DNA of 36,856 nucleotides from Deltaproteobacteria bacterium (GCA_016874715.1 VGTK01000044.1:1-36856), one strand, 5' to 3'. Shown: positions 24,690 to 33,483, numbered from the stretch's first letter. Numbers and translations are program-made. The notes: generated by a model from the letters alone, not told the origin.

Positions 24690-26381
24690 TCAGCCGCCCG
24701 CGACGCCGCGCGCGCGTCCTTCCGAGCCGAGCGTCCTCGCCTGCGGCGGACCGGCCTTCGCGATCAGCACGCCGTCCGCCTCGAGCTGCAGCGTCCCGCC
24801 CGCGATGCGTTCGCCCGGACGGTGCGCGCTCGCCGCGAGCACGCGCCACGTCGCACCCGTCGGCAGCGCGGCCTGGCGCGCGCGGCTCTCGAAGTTGAGC
24901 AGCACGGTGATGCGCTCGCCCTCGTGCTCGCGCACGAAGCCGAGCACGCCGGCGCCCTGGTCGAGGCGGCGATACGTGCCGCGGTGCAGTGGGGGCTCCG
25001 CGCGCCGGATGCGGATCAGCTGCCGGTACCAGTGCAGCAGCGAGCCCTGGTCGCGCTCGGCGCTCGCGACGTTGATCGCCGCGAAGTCCTCCTGCACGGG
25101 CAGCCACGGCTTGACGTTCGAGAAGCCGGCGTTCGGTCCGCCGGTCCACTGCATCGGCGTGCGCGCCGGGTCGCGCCCGATCGGCAGCGGCCAGTACTGC
25201 TTGCCCAGCGGATCCTGCAGCTCGTTCTTGCGGATCTTGCCGTCGAGCATGCCGATCTCCTCGCCGTAGTAGAGGAACGGCGTGCCGCGGAGAGTCAGCA
25301 CGAGCGCCGCCGCGACGCGGCCGCGCGCGACGCGGTTCGCGCCGCTCGCGTAGCGGCTCAGGAGCCGGCGCTGGTCGTGGTTGCCGAGCGTGTACGTCGG
25401 CCAGCACGGCTCGGGGAGCAGCTTCTCCCACGTGTCGATCGCGTCGCCGAACGCGGCCGCACTCCACTTCGCGAACAGGAACGAGAAGTCGAACGCGAGG
25501 TGCAGCCCGTCGCCGCCCGCGTAGTACGATGCCGACAGCGGCGGGTTGCCGGGCGGCTCGCTGTAGACCTCGCCGACCATCATGCGCTCGGGCCAGCGGT
25601 CGACGGTCTTGCGGAGCCAGCGCACGAGGTCGATCGTCTCCGGACGGTTCCGGTCGTGGACGTGCTTCTGCCGGTCGTACGGCCTGCGCCCGAAGAGGCG
25701 CGTCGGGTTGTCGCGCAGCTGCTCGTCCTTGACGAACCAGTTGATGACGTCGAGGCGGAAGCCGTCGACGCCCATGTCGAGCCAGTACGCGACGATCTCT
25801 GTCGCGGCTTCCTTGACGGCCGGGTTGCGCCAGTTGAGGTCCGGCTGCTCGACGAGGAACGAGTGCAGGTAGAACTGCCTGGTCGGCGTGTCCCACTCCC
25901 ACGCGATGCCGCCGAAGGTCGCCTGCCAGTTGTTGGGCGGCTTCGGCGGGTCGCCGGGCTGGCCGTCGTGCCAGACGTACCAGTCGCGCTTCGTGCTCGC
26001 GCGCGACGAGCGTGACTCGACGAACCACGGGTGCAGGTGCGAGCTGTGGTTCAGCACGAGGTCGAGGATGATGCGGATGCCGCGCGCGTGCGCCCCGCGC
26101 AGCAGCTCGCGGAAGTCGTCGAGCGTGCCGAACTCGGGGGCAACACTGCGGTAGTCGCTGACGTCGTAGCCGAAGTCGAACATCGGCGACGGGTTGATCG
26201 GCGACAGCCAGATCGCGTCGATGCCGAGCCCGCCGCCCTTGCCGTCGTTCAGGTAGTCGAGGCGGTCGATCACGCCGCGCAGGTCGCCGATGCCGTCGCC
26301 GTTCGAGTCGGCGAAGCTGCGCGGGTAGATCTGGTAGACCACGCCGTCCTGCCACCAGACGCGTGCGGTGTCGGAGGTCAT
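24690..26381 (-). CDS. GH13 alpha-glucosidase (oligo-1,6-glucosidase-like)
   Basis: A 563-residue GH13 enzyme acting on alpha-glucosidic bonds. Conserved regions: DLVLNHSS (region I, about 107), GFRLDVINW (nucleophile D211), MVGEVYSEP (acid/base E271) and TLGNHDQRRL (transition-state D336). The N-terminal WWQDGVVYQIYPRSFADSNG is typical of alpha-glucosidases, trehalose synthases and sucrose-active enzymes; specificity is undecided. The enzyme appears cytoplasmic, with no signal peptide. Its ATG (26379-26381) overlaps the TGA of vapC, giving ATGA with no good Shine-Dalgarno sequence, so its translation seems coupled to the toxin gene. It is followed by the GDPD lipoprotein gene. Confidence 0.9.
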   Translation of the reverse strand: MTSDTARVWWQDGVVYQIYPRSFADSNGDGIGDLRGVIDRLDYLNDGKGGGLGIDAIWLSPINPSPMFDFGYDVSDYRSVAPEFGTLDDFRELLRGAHARGIRIILDLVLNHSSHLHPWFVESRSSRASTKRDWYVWHDGQPGDPPKPPNNWQATFGGIAWEWDTPTRQFYLHSFLVEQPDLNWRNPAVKEAATEIVAYWLDMGVDGFRLDVINWFVKDEQLRDNPTRLFGRRPYDRQKHVHDRNRPETIDLVRWLRKTVDRWPERMMVGEVYSEPPGNPPLSASYYAGGDGLHLAFDFSFLFAKWSAAAFGDAIDTWEKLLPEPCWPTYTLGNHDQRRLLSRYASGANRVARGRVAAALVLTLRGTPFLYYGEEIGMLDGKIRKNELQDPLGKQYWPLPIGRDPARTPMQWTGGPNAGFSNVKPWLPVQEDFAAINVASAERDQGSLLHWYRQLIRIRRAEPPLHRGTYRRLDQGAGVLGFVREHEGERITVLLNFESRARQAALPTGATWRVLAASAHRPGERIAGGTLQLEADGVLIAKAGPPQARTLGSEGRARGVAGG

Positions 26382-26803
26382 GCGAAGGGGTTCACCACGC
26401 GGACGGTGCCGTAAAGCCGGTTCGACTGGAAGTCCTCGCCGATGAGCTCGTCGAGGCCGTAGTGCTCGGCATGCGCCCACATGTGGGCGTCGAACCACGA
26501 CAGGCCGTACGCAGCCGCTCCGCGCAGAGCGGTTCGAACGACGGCGTCCGTCGGCCAGACGACGGAGAACTGGCTCAGCAGCTCCTCGGCCTCGCGCAGC
26601 GCATGCTCGCGCGACAGCAGGGTGCCGCCGGTCGGCAGGCGTCGCGTCGCCGCGGCGACGAACTCGACGACGGCCTGGTGGGCGATGCGGATCGATTCGT
26701 TCGCGATCCCCGCTCGAAGGAGATTAGTCGCGATGCGCTGCTTGTCGGGAAAGCGCGCATCGAAGCGATAGACGAGGACGTTCGTGTCAACGAGTGCCGC
26801 CAC
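26378..26803 (-). CDS. vapC: VapC-type PIN-domain ribonuclease toxin
   Basis: A 141-residue PIN domain protein. The acidic residues are present: VDTNVLVYRFD at the N-terminus (D6), the E of VVEFVAA in the middle and WFDAHMWAHAEHYG then LIGEDFQ at the C-terminus. PIN toxins cleave tRNA or rRNA when released from the cognate antitoxin. The start is GTG (26801-26803) with GAGGAG about 10 bases upstream. It overlaps vapB by 17 bases and the GH13 gene by 4 bases, an operon of unusual composition. Confidence 0.9.
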   Translation of the reverse strand: MAALVDTNVLVYRFDARFPDKQRIATNLLRAGIANESIRIAHQAVVEFVAAATRRLPTGGTLLSREHALREAEELLSQFSVVWPTDAVVRTALRGAAAYGLSWFDAHMWAHAEHYGLDELIGEDFQSNRLYGTVRVVNPFA

Positions 26804-27101
26804 GCTCGTACAGCTCCTCGCGTGTCCATCCGCGCGTCGCCGGGGAACGGGGCGTCGCGCGAGAAGCGCCCTTCGCCGCTGCGCGCTGTCGCGCCCTCTG
26901 GCGCGACGTGGCCGCGTCGAACAGCGCGAGCCTCCGCGCCGTGTCCTGCGGTGCGGGGGAGGCCTGACGCGCCGAGCGCGGAACGACGCGGATCGCGTCT
27001 CCGGCGATCGTCCACTCGACCTCGTCTCCCGGGCGGATCGCGAAGTGGTCGGCGACCGCCTTCGGCACCGTCACCTGCAGCTTGCTCGTGACCTTACCCA
27101 C
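26787..27101 (-). CDS. vapB: VapB-type SpoVT/AbrB-fold antitoxin
   Basis: A 104-residue protein. The N-terminal 45 residues form the swapped-hairpin AbrB fold (SKLQVTVPKAVADHF, IRPGDEVEWTIAGDAIRVV), followed by a basic, Arg/Ala-rich tail that would wrap the VapC partner. The start is GTG at 27099-27101; there is no ATG in frame nearby. It overlaps vapC by 17 bases. An AbrB domain that binds its own palindrome fits the 20-bp palindrome immediately upstream. Confidence 0.85.
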   Translation of the reverse strand: MGKVTSKLQVTVPKAVADHFAIRPGDEVEWTIAGDAIRVVPRSARQASPAPQDTARRLALFDAATSRQRARQRAAAKGASRATPRSPATRGWTREELYERGGTR

Positions 27102-27121
27102 ATCCTTACTATCGTAAGGAT
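27102..27121 (-). promoter_or_regulatory. VapBC operator palindrome
   Basis: Perfect 8-bp inverted repeat ATCCTTAC-N4-GTAAGGAT directly abutting the vapB GTG start. On the minus strand it also contains TACGAT, a -10-like element, with TTGCAT 15 bases before it. Autoregulation by VapB is inferred. Confidence 0.7.
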
Positions 27122-27148
27122 CTCGCCGACGATGCAAGCCGCGCCTCG

Positions 27149-28240
27149 TCACGCGTTTCCGAACCGGTACAGCGTCGCGCAGTTCGTCCGCGTCACCCGA
27201 TCCACGAACGCCGCGTCCAGGTGCCCGAACGCCTCGGCGACGGCGTGCTTCGAGTTCGGGAAGGTGCTGTCCGGGTGCGGGTAGTCCGACGCCCACATGA
27301 AGTTGCTCGCGCCGAGCAGCGGCAGCAGGCTCGGGCCGAGCGGCTCCTCCTCGAAGGTCGCGTAGATCTGGCGCTCGAAGATCTCGCTCGGCTTCGCCTC
27401 GAGGCGATAGTCCTGCGCGTTCCGGACGTGCTTCTCGGCCGTCTGGTCCATGCGCTTGACGAAGTACGGCAGCCAGCCGATGCCGCTCTCGGCGAGCACG
27501 AGGCGCATGCCGGGGTGACGCTCGAGCGCGCCCGAGTACACCATCATCGCGAGCGGCTCGTCGAGCTGCATCGGGCCGACCGCGGCGAACGCCGCCATCT
27601 CCCAGCTGCCGGCCTTCACGTTCACCTGCGACGTGCCGCGTCCGATGTGGAAGCTGATCGGCAGCCCGGTCTCCTGCGCCGCGGCCCAGAGACGATCCCA
27701 CGCGGGGTCGCTGCAGCGGAACTCGAACGGGCTGATGATGGCACCACGGTGGCCCGCCGCAGCGACCCGCTCGAGCTCGGCGGTCGCACGCTCGGGCGAG
27801 TCGGTCGGCAGCACGGCGAGGACGCACAGGCGGTCGGGCGCGTGCGCGTTGAACTCGCTCGCCCAGTCGTTGTAGCCGGCCATCACGGCGGCGCGGAGGT
27901 CGGGGTCGGCGATCGGCAGGCCGAAGAGGTGCGGACCGTAGATCACCGACGCGTGCAACCCGTCGCGGTCCATGTCGGCGAGGCGGAGCGCGGCGTTGGA
28001 CGCGCGCGAGCCGTCGTCCTCGATGCCCGCGCGCCGGATCGCGCTGTAGGTGCTGACGATCCGGTACGGCCCCAGGACGCCGCCGTCGCACGTCCACAGC
28101 GAGGTACCGTTCTTCTCGACCACCACCGGTGCGCGGTCGCGGAGCCGCGCGGGCAGGCGGTCCCGCCAGAGGTCGCCCGGCAGGTTCCACAGGTCGAGGT
28201 GGTCGTCGCAGGAGTAGAAGCCCGGTGCGAGGGTGCTCAT
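27149..28240 (-). CDS. Amidohydrolase (ACMSD-like, amidohydrolase_2 family)
   Basis: A 363-residue TIM-barrel metal-dependent hydrolase of the amidohydrolase_2 group, which includes decarboxylases and lactonases. The N-terminal metal-binding segment is CDDHLDLW, the middle FHIGRGTS carries His, and the C-terminal NFMWASDYPHPDSTFPNS has the conserved W-x-S-D-Y-P-H signature (metal Asp). The ATG 28238-28240 follows another in-frame Met (28256-28258); the later start is favoured by family length. The reaction is unknown. It lies 76 bases downstream of the FmdB gene on the same strand and 28 bases from the vapB operator. Confidence 0.82.
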   Translation of the reverse strand: MSTLAPGFYSCDDHLDLWNLPGDLWRDRLPARLRDRAPVVVEKNGTSLWTCDGGVLGPYRIVSTYSAIRRAGIEDDGSRASNAALRLADMDRDGLHASVIYGPHLFGLPIADPDLRAAVMAGYNDWASEFNAHAPDRLCVLAVLPTDSPERATAELERVAAAGHRGAIISPFEFRCSDPAWDRLWAAAQETGLPISFHIGRGTSQVNVKAGSWEMAAFAAVGPMQLDEPLAMMVYSGALERHPGMRLVLAESGIGWLPYFVKRMDQTAEKHVRNAQDYRLEAKPSEIFERQIYATFEEEPLGPSLLPLLGASNFMWASDYPHPDSTFPNSKHAVAEAFGHLDAAFVDRVTRTNCATLYRFGNA

Positions 28241-28316
28241 GGCGCAGATCCTGACCACGACCCCGCGTGGCTTGTCCAGCGGGTTCGTCGCCGGCCGCCG
28301 CCCGGCGATCGGAAGG

Positions 28317-28553
28317 TCAGTTCATGCTGCAGGCGCCGGGGCCGCGCGGGTCGCCGCAGCGGCCGCAGCCGGCGGACATCGGTGCCGGGCTCGCGCTCGC
28401 CGTGCTCCCGCCCCGGCCGATCGACACGACGGACAGCACGCGCTCGACGCGCTGCGACGCGCACTCGGGGCAGGGCGGCGTGGCGCTCGCGGACGAGACC
28501 AGCTCCTCGAAGGGGTGGGAGCACTTCCGGCAGACGTATTCGTAGAGCGGCAC
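28317..28553 (-). CDS. FmdB-type zinc ribbon protein
   Basis: A 78-residue zinc ribbon. The N-terminal PLYEYVCRKCSHPFEELV and CPECASQRVERVLS give the paired CxxC motifs of the FmdB family (zinc finger, putative regulator). A Ser/Gly/Ala linker leads to a second Cys cluster near the C-terminus (AGCGRCGDPRGPGACSMN), which is common in this family. GTG start at 28551-28553 with AGGAG 8 bases upstream. It diverges from the TIM-barrel glycosidase gene; the 124 bases between hold no clear promoter. Confidence 0.85.
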   Translation of the reverse strand: MPLYEYVCRKCSHPFEELVSSASATPPCPECASQRVERVLSVVSIGRGGSTASASPAPMSAGCGRCGDPRGPGACSMN

Positions 28554-28677
28554 GGGTCGATCTCCTGTCGGCTGCCCCGAAGCTAGAGACGCGGCGCGTG
28601 GTTCGCAACGTCTTCGTTGACGCGCGCGGGCGCTCCGCGTACGGACCGGCGCGATGCGGCACGAAGGCACGGATGCG

Positions 28678-30708
28678 ATGCGGATCGCCTGGCTCGGCCC
28701 CGCGACCTGGGTCGGACCCGTGGACGGCGGCGTCGCCGCGACGTCCGAGACGATCGACGACGCGGTCACCGTCGTGACGCTGCGCGCGACGCGCGACCTC
28801 GCGGGCCTCGCCACCGGAGCCTTCACGCGACTCGCCGCCGGCTGGCGCTTCGACCCCCGGCAGTCGTCGGCACCGGAGACGCTGCGCGTCTGCGGCTACG
28901 GCCTGACCGAGTTCGCGCTGCCGGCGCGCACCGACCGGACGTTCGAGCGCTGGGTGCCGCAGCTGCCGCACCGTCCGGCGTGCGCGTTGCCGGTGCTGCT
29001 GATCGACCCCGAAGGCGACACGATCCTGCTCGCCCCGGTCGAGGGCGCGCACGAGCAGTGCTTCACCGCCGACGAGAACGGACCCGCCTGGGGCTGGCAC
29101 GGCGACCTCGACGAGGTGCCCGCGGGCTTCGCGTCGTCGCTGGCGATCGTACGCGGCACAGGACCACGCGCGGTGCTGGAGCGCTGGGGCGCGCTGCTCG
29201 GTGCGCAGCCGTCGCGCCGGCGTCGCTACGCCGACGAGCTCGGACGGAAGCCCTCGTACTGGACCGACAACGGTGCCTCGTACTGGTACCGCACCGAGCC
29301 CGGCCACGGCGTGACGAGCGGTCTCGCCGCGACGGTGAACGACCTGCGCGCGCGCGGCGTGCCGATCGGCGCCGTGCAGATCGACTCGTGGTGGTACCCG
29401 CACGAGGTGCTGCGTCCGTTCGACACCGACGAGTGGATCGTGCCGCCGACGGGGCTCGTGCGCTGGGAGCCGCGCGCGGACATCCTGCCGGATGGCATCG
29501 CACCGTTGCGGGCGGCGCTCGGCGATCCGCCGCTGGTGGCGCACTGCCGCCACCTCGCGTCCGCGTCGCCCTACGTGACGGAGACGCCGTGCTGGACCGA
29601 CGGTACGCGCGCGCACCCGCAGACGCCGCAGCTCTATGAGCGCTGGCTCGACCAGTGCGTCGCGTGGGGCATCGAGACCTTCGAGCACGACTGGCTGGTC
29701 GAGTGCTTCACGGGCGTCCGCGCGCTGCGCGAGCGAGCGGGTCGCGCCGCAACCTGGCAGCGCGGCGTGCACGCGGCCGCGGTCGACCGTGGCTTGACGC
29801 TGCAGTGGTGCATGGCGGCGCCGGCCGACATGGCCCTTGCGTCCTCGCTGCCCGCGGTGACCTCGGTGCGGACGTCGGGCGACAGCGGCTACCTCGTCGG
29901 TCCGGGCTTCCTGTGGGGCTGGTTCCTGCTGGTGAACGCGCTGGCGCGCGCGCTCGGCCTCGTGCCGTTCAAGGACGTCTTCCTAGCGAGCGGACCGCAC
30001 GCCGATTTCGAGGCGCTGCTGTCGTCGCTGTCCGCGGGACCGGTCGGCATCGGCGACCGCCTCGGCCAGGCCGACCCCGCAATCGTCGCGCCGTGCCACC
30101 GCGCGGACGGCGTGCTCGTGAAGCCCGACGAGCCGGTGGCGGCTCTCGACCGCTGCTTCTCGACCGCGTGGCCGCTCGGCACGACGCCGCGGCTCCTCGC
30201 CGGCGAGGCGGTGACGCGGCACGCGGCCGGCACGTGGCGCTACGTCGTGGTCGCGAACCCGTCGGCCGACGGCCCGGTGCGTGACGGCCTCACGCGTGAC
30301 GAGCTCGGCGGCGACCTCGCATGGGACTGGCGCGCGCGCCGCTTCGTCTGCGCGGACGACCTGCGCGAGATCGCGCTCGAGCCGCTCGCGTGGCGTTCCT
30401 TCGTCGTGCCGCCGCTGCTCGCGCACGGACGGCTCGCGATCGTCGGCGACCCGCACCTGCACGTGACCGCGGGCGACGCGCGCATCGCGGAGGTGGAGGA
30501 TCGTGGCGACGTCGTGCGCGTGACGGTGCTCGGTGCTGGCGAGATCGTGGAGCTCGTCGGATGGTCCCCCGACGTCGGGGAATGGCGCCGCACCGTCGAG
30601 GTGCCCGCGCGCGGCTGGGTGACGGTCGAGATCGCCCACGCTGACGGTCGATCTCGTCACGAACCCGACACGCTGACGGTCGAGCTCGTCACGAACCCGA
30701 CACGCTGA
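28678..30708 (+). CDS. Putative TIM-barrel glycoside hydrolase, GH36/raffinose-synthase-like
   Basis: About 676 residues with an N-terminal beta-sandwich region (1-220), a central barrel and a C-terminal beta-domain. The barrel begins YWTDNGASYWYRTEPGHG and continues with VQIDSWWYPHEVLRPF, resembling alpha-galactosidase/raffinose-synthase-type (clan GH-D) folds. Candidate catalytic acids are the Asp in GIETFEHDWLVECF and in SVRTSGDSGYLVG (the latter like the R-x-S-D region). No signal peptide. I cannot assign a GH family with certainty. The start ATG 28678 (MRIAWLGPATW) is preferred; ATG 28654 is an alternative. The stop lies in a 32-bp tandem duplication that alters the last residues. Confidence 0.55.
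   Translation: MRIAWLGPATWVGPVDGGVAATSETIDDAVTVVTLRATRDLAGLATGAFTRLAAGWRFDPRQSSAPETLRVCGYGLTEFALPARTDRTFERWVPQLPHRPACALPVLLIDPEGDTILLAPVEGAHEQCFTADENGPAWGWHGDLDEVPAGFASSLAIVRGTGPRAVLERWGALLGAQPSRRRRYADELGRKPSYWTDNGASYWYRTEPGHGVTSGLAATVNDLRARGVPIGAVQIDSWWYPHEVLRPFDTDEWIVPPTGLVRWEPRADILPDGIAPLRAALGDPPLVAHCRHLASASPYVTETPCWTDGTRAHPQTPQLYERWLDQCVAWGIETFEHDWLVECFTGVRALRERAGRAATWQRGVHAAAVDRGLTLQWCMAAPADMALASSLPAVTSVRTSGDSGYLVGPGFLWGWFLLVNALARALGLVPFKDVFLASGPHADFEALLSSLSAGPVGIGDRLGQADPAIVAPCHRADGVLVKPDEPVAALDRCFSTAWPLGTTPRLLAGEAVTRHAAGTWRYVVVANPSADGPVRDGLTRDELGGDLAWDWRARRFVCADDLREIALEPLAWRSFVVPPLLAHGRLAIVGDPHLHVTAGDARIAEVEDRGDVVRVTVLGAGEIVELVGWSPDVGEWRRTVEVPARGWVTVEIAHADGRSRHEPDTLTVELVTNPTR
30639..30708 (+). 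repeat. Two 32-bp tandem copies over the TIM-barrel gene stop
   Basis: Copies 30639-30670 and 30671-30702, with one mismatch, followed by six bases of a third that hold the TGA stop. As 32 is not a multiple of 3, the second copy is read in a different frame and the C-terminal residues are replaced. Confidence 0.9.
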
Positions 30709-30746
30709 TCGCGAACACGCTGCCGGTGGTCGACGAGGCCCGCCTC

Positions 30747-32147
30747 TCAGAGTCGGATCTTCTGGAACGTCGCGTCCGCGAGCTCGCGCATCGCCGGGCG
30801 CAGAAGCGCCTCGTGGCGCAGCGTGCGGCGGTGGAGGTAGCGCACGATCGCGGCGGTCTCGTCGCGCTCTGCCCCCGAAACGCGCGCCTCCAGGGCCGCG
30901 TCCGCTTCTCGCGCGTCGTCGATGCGGCGTCCGAGCAGCGTCGCGAGCTCGTCCGCGTCCTGCGCCGCGACGCGTGCGCCGTGCCGGTCGATCTCGCGCA
31001 CGTACTGCGCGACGCGCAGCGCCGTGTCCGTCGCGTAGCTGCGCTCACCGCTCTCGAGCAGCCCGACCAGCGTGTCGTGCGCGACGCCGAAACGCGACGC
31101 GGGTGACGACGGCGCCTCGTTCCCGGCCGCGGTGCCCGACGCGGGCGGCGGATCGAGCGCGATCCCCTCGACCTCGGCGATCACCTCCAGCGGCAGGCGT
31201 CCGTACACCAGGTACCACGACAGGTACTGCGCGAGGTTGAAGCCCGGCGGTGGATCGGCGCACAGCGGCGCGACGGCGAGCGGCGTGTTGAGCGCGAAGC
31301 GTACGGTGTGGAAGTTCAGGACGTCGGCGTCGATCGGCTCGCCGCTGAGCTCCGCGTAGCGCTGGTAGCCGCGCGACAGGTCGCCGAGCGGCTCGGACGT
31401 GTCGCGCGAGCGCATCGCGCCGAGGTCGGCGAGCGGGTCGCCGAGGAACGCGAGCTCGAGGTCGATCACCGCGGTCACGCGGCCGTTCTCGAACAGGAAC
31501 TGCCCCGCGTCGCCGGTCGCGAAGCAGGCGCGCGTGCGATCTGCCGGCAGGTGTCCGTGGAGCCAGTGCAGCACCAGCTCGATCAGCGGCTCGGGCCGCT
31601 TCTTCCGTGCGCGGAACGACTGCTCCCAGCGCGGCAGGTCGGCGAGTGCGAGCTCGCGCGCGGTCGTCGGGCGGTGGAAGCCGAGCGTCTCGAAGTCCGC
31701 GACCGGGATGCGCTGCATCGCGACCAGCAGCTCCATGTAGTGGTCGAGCACCGCACGGCGCTCGTCGTCGTCGCGGGCGGTCGCGAGGTTGGCGCGTCCG
31801 GGAGCGCGCTGCATGACGATGCCGCGCGGCTCGTCGCAGAACCCGTACACGTGCGGCACCGGAATTCCGTTCGCCGCGAGCACGCGCAGCACGCCGTACT
31901 CGTGCTCCAGCCCGTAGACGCCCGAGCCCTCGGCGCGGTCGCCCCGGAAGTAGACCGGAACGGTCTCGCCGTCGCGCTCGACGTCGAAGTCCCAGGCCGG
32001 ACGCCAGCGTGCTTGACGTTCCGCGCGCACGACGCGTCCGCCGACCAGACGCTCGACCCCGGCGACCGCGCGCTGCCAGCGCGGCTCGAGCGCCTCGCGC
32101 CAGCCGTGGCCGAGGCGGCCGCTCCCGGACCCGGTCAGACGGGACAC
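30747..32147 (-). CDS. Phosphotransferase of the aminoglycoside phosphotransferase (APH) superfamily
   Basis: A 466-residue kinase-like protein. The N-lobe has YGLEHEYGVLRVLAANGIPV and a hinge PRGIVMQRAPG; the catalytic loop reads ATGDAGQFLFENGRVTAVID then LELAFLGDPLADLGAMR. In canonical APH enzymes this is HGD...N and IDxExxxxGDPxxDLA; here His is replaced by Thr while the metal Asp (IDLELAFLGDP) is retained. This variant is seen in large phosphotransferase families linked to acyl-CoA metabolism; the substrate is unknown and drug resistance should not be assumed. The GTG start (32145-32147) is tentative. It follows the P450 gene by 45 bases on the same strand. Confidence 0.78.
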   Translation of the reverse strand: MSRLTGSGSGRLGHGWREALEPRWQRAVAGVERLVGGRVVRAERQARWRPAWDFDVERDGETVPVYFRGDRAEGSGVYGLEHEYGVLRVLAANGIPVPHVYGFCDEPRGIVMQRAPGRANLATARDDDERRAVLDHYMELLVAMQRIPVADFETLGFHRPTTARELALADLPRWEQSFRARKKRPEPLIELVLHWLHGHLPADRTRACFATGDAGQFLFENGRVTAVIDLELAFLGDPLADLGAMRSRDTSEPLGDLSRGYQRYAELSGEPIDADVLNFHTVRFALNTPLAVAPLCADPPPGFNLAQYLSWYLVYGRLPLEVIAEVEGIALDPPPASGTAAGNEAPSSPASRFGVAHDTLVGLLESGERSYATDTALRVAQYVREIDRHGARVAAQDADELATLLGRRIDDAREADAALEARVSGAERDETAAIVRYLHRRTLRHEALLRPAMRELADATFQKIRL

Positions 32148-32192
32148 CCTGCCGGCGCGAGGGTCTGGTGGCGGGCGTCGCCCATCGCGACG

Positions 32193-33413
32193 TCAGAAGC
32201 GGATCGGGCAGCTCGCCGGGCCGCGCACCGTGTTGGTCTCGACAAGCCGGACGGCGTCACGGTCGATGTCCCACTCGGGGAAGCGCTTGAGCGTCTCTTC
32301 CAGGCCGACCCGTCCCTCGAGCCGCGCGAGTGCGGCGCCGAGGCAGTAGTGCGCGCCGTAGCCGAGCGTGACGTGGCGATCGAGCTTGCGCTCGACGTCG
32401 AAGCGGTCGGCGTCCGGGTAGTGTCGCTCGTCGCGGCCCGCCGAGCCGGTGAGGAGTGCCATCTTCGAGCCCGCCGGCACCGTGTGACCGTGCAGCTCGA
32501 CGTCGCGCATCACGTAGCGGCCCTGCGTCGGCGACGGCGCCTCGAAGCGCAGCAGCTCCTCCACGGCGTTGGGCACCAGCGACGGGTTCTCGACCAGCTT
32601 GCGCCGCTCGCCCGGCCAGTCCGCGTACACCACCGCCACCCAGCCGAGGTGGCGTGCGACCGTCTCGTTGCCCGCGGCGCTGATCAGGCTGATCATCGCC
32701 ATCGCCTCGATGTCGGTGAGCGTGCGGCGCTTTCCGTCCGGGGCGTCGTACTCGGCCGCGAGAATCTGGCTCACCATGTCGTCGCGCGGATCCTTGCGGC
32801 GCGCCTGGATCACGTTCCAGTAGTAGCCCCAGGACTGTTTCTGCGCCTCCACGCCCTCGTCGGTGGGCCCCTCGCGGCCCTCCTCGCGGTGCAGCAACGC
32901 GTCGCTCCACTCGCGCAGCTGGTCGTGATCTTCCTCCGGGAAGCCGAGCAGGCTCGAGATCACCATGACCGGCAGGCGCATGCCGAAGTCGCGCACGTAG
33001 TCGAACCCGCCCGAGCCGACGAACGGGTCGAGGTAGCCGCGGCACAGCTCGCGCACGCGCCCCTCGAGCCGCAGCATCGCCCGCGGCGTGAACAGCGCGC
33101 TCACTACTTTTCGGAGCACGTCGTGGTCCGGAGGATCCATCATGATCATCATCGGGTGCTCCGGGCTCTTCCCGATGCTGTCGAGCGTGATGCCGAAGGC
33201 GGAGCTGAACGTGCCGTGGTCGATCGACGCCGCGAGCACGTCTTCGAAGCGCGACAGCGCGTAGAACCCGTAACGCTCGTTCCAGTAGAGCGGCGCCTCG
33301 TCGCGCAGCTTCCGCCACGCGTCGTAGGGGCTCCTGCGGATCGCGTGGTCGTAGGGGTCCCAGTAGGGCGCTCCCTGCTCGCCGGTCGTGGTTCTTCCGG
33401 ATGTCTTCGACAC
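32193..33413 (-). CDS. Bacterial cytochrome P450
   Basis: A 406-residue soluble class I P450 monooxygenase that needs a ferredoxin and reductase encoded elsewhere. The I-helix oxygen motif is AAGNETVARHLGW (A-G-x-E-T), the K-helix ExxR is EELLRFEAP and the haem loop is LGYGAHYCLGAALARLEG with ligand C357. The typical family Phe two residues upstream of the loop is Leu here. The start is GTG 33411-33413 with GGAGGGAGA at good spacing. The substrate (sterol, terpene or hydrocarbon) is unknown. The APH-like gene is 45 bases downstream, a possible two-gene operon. The leader upstream carries an 18-bp tandem repeat and a large inverted repeat. Confidence 0.93.
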   Translation of the reverse strand: MSKTSGRTTTGEQGAPYWDPYDHAIRRSPYDAWRKLRDEAPLYWNERYGFYALSRFEDVLAASIDHGTFSSAFGITLDSIGKSPEHPMMIMMDPPDHDVLRKVVSALFTPRAMLRLEGRVRELCRGYLDPFVGSGGFDYVRDFGMRLPVMVISSLLGFPEEDHDQLREWSDALLHREEGREGPTDEGVEAQKQSWGYYWNVIQARRKDPRDDMVSQILAAEYDAPDGKRRTLTDIEAMAMISLISAAGNETVARHLGWVAVVYADWPGERRKLVENPSLVPNAVEELLRFEAPSPTQGRYVMRDVELHGHTVPAGSKMALLTGSAGRDERHYPDADRFDVERKLDRHVTLGYGAHYCLGAALARLEGRVGLEETLKRFPEWDIDRDAVRLVETNTVRGPASCPIRF

Positions 33414-33425
33414 GGTGCGTCTCCC

Positions 33426-33461
33426 TCCGAAGCTCGGGGCAGATCCGAAGCTCGCGGCAGA
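33426..33461. repeat. Two 18-bp tandem copies in the P450 leader
   Basis: Copies 33426-33443 and 33444-33461 differ at one position. They lie just upstream of the P450 Shine-Dalgarno sequence, in the leader of the gene. Confidence 0.85.
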
Positions 33462-33483
33462 GTAAACCGTCGCGCGCCATTGT

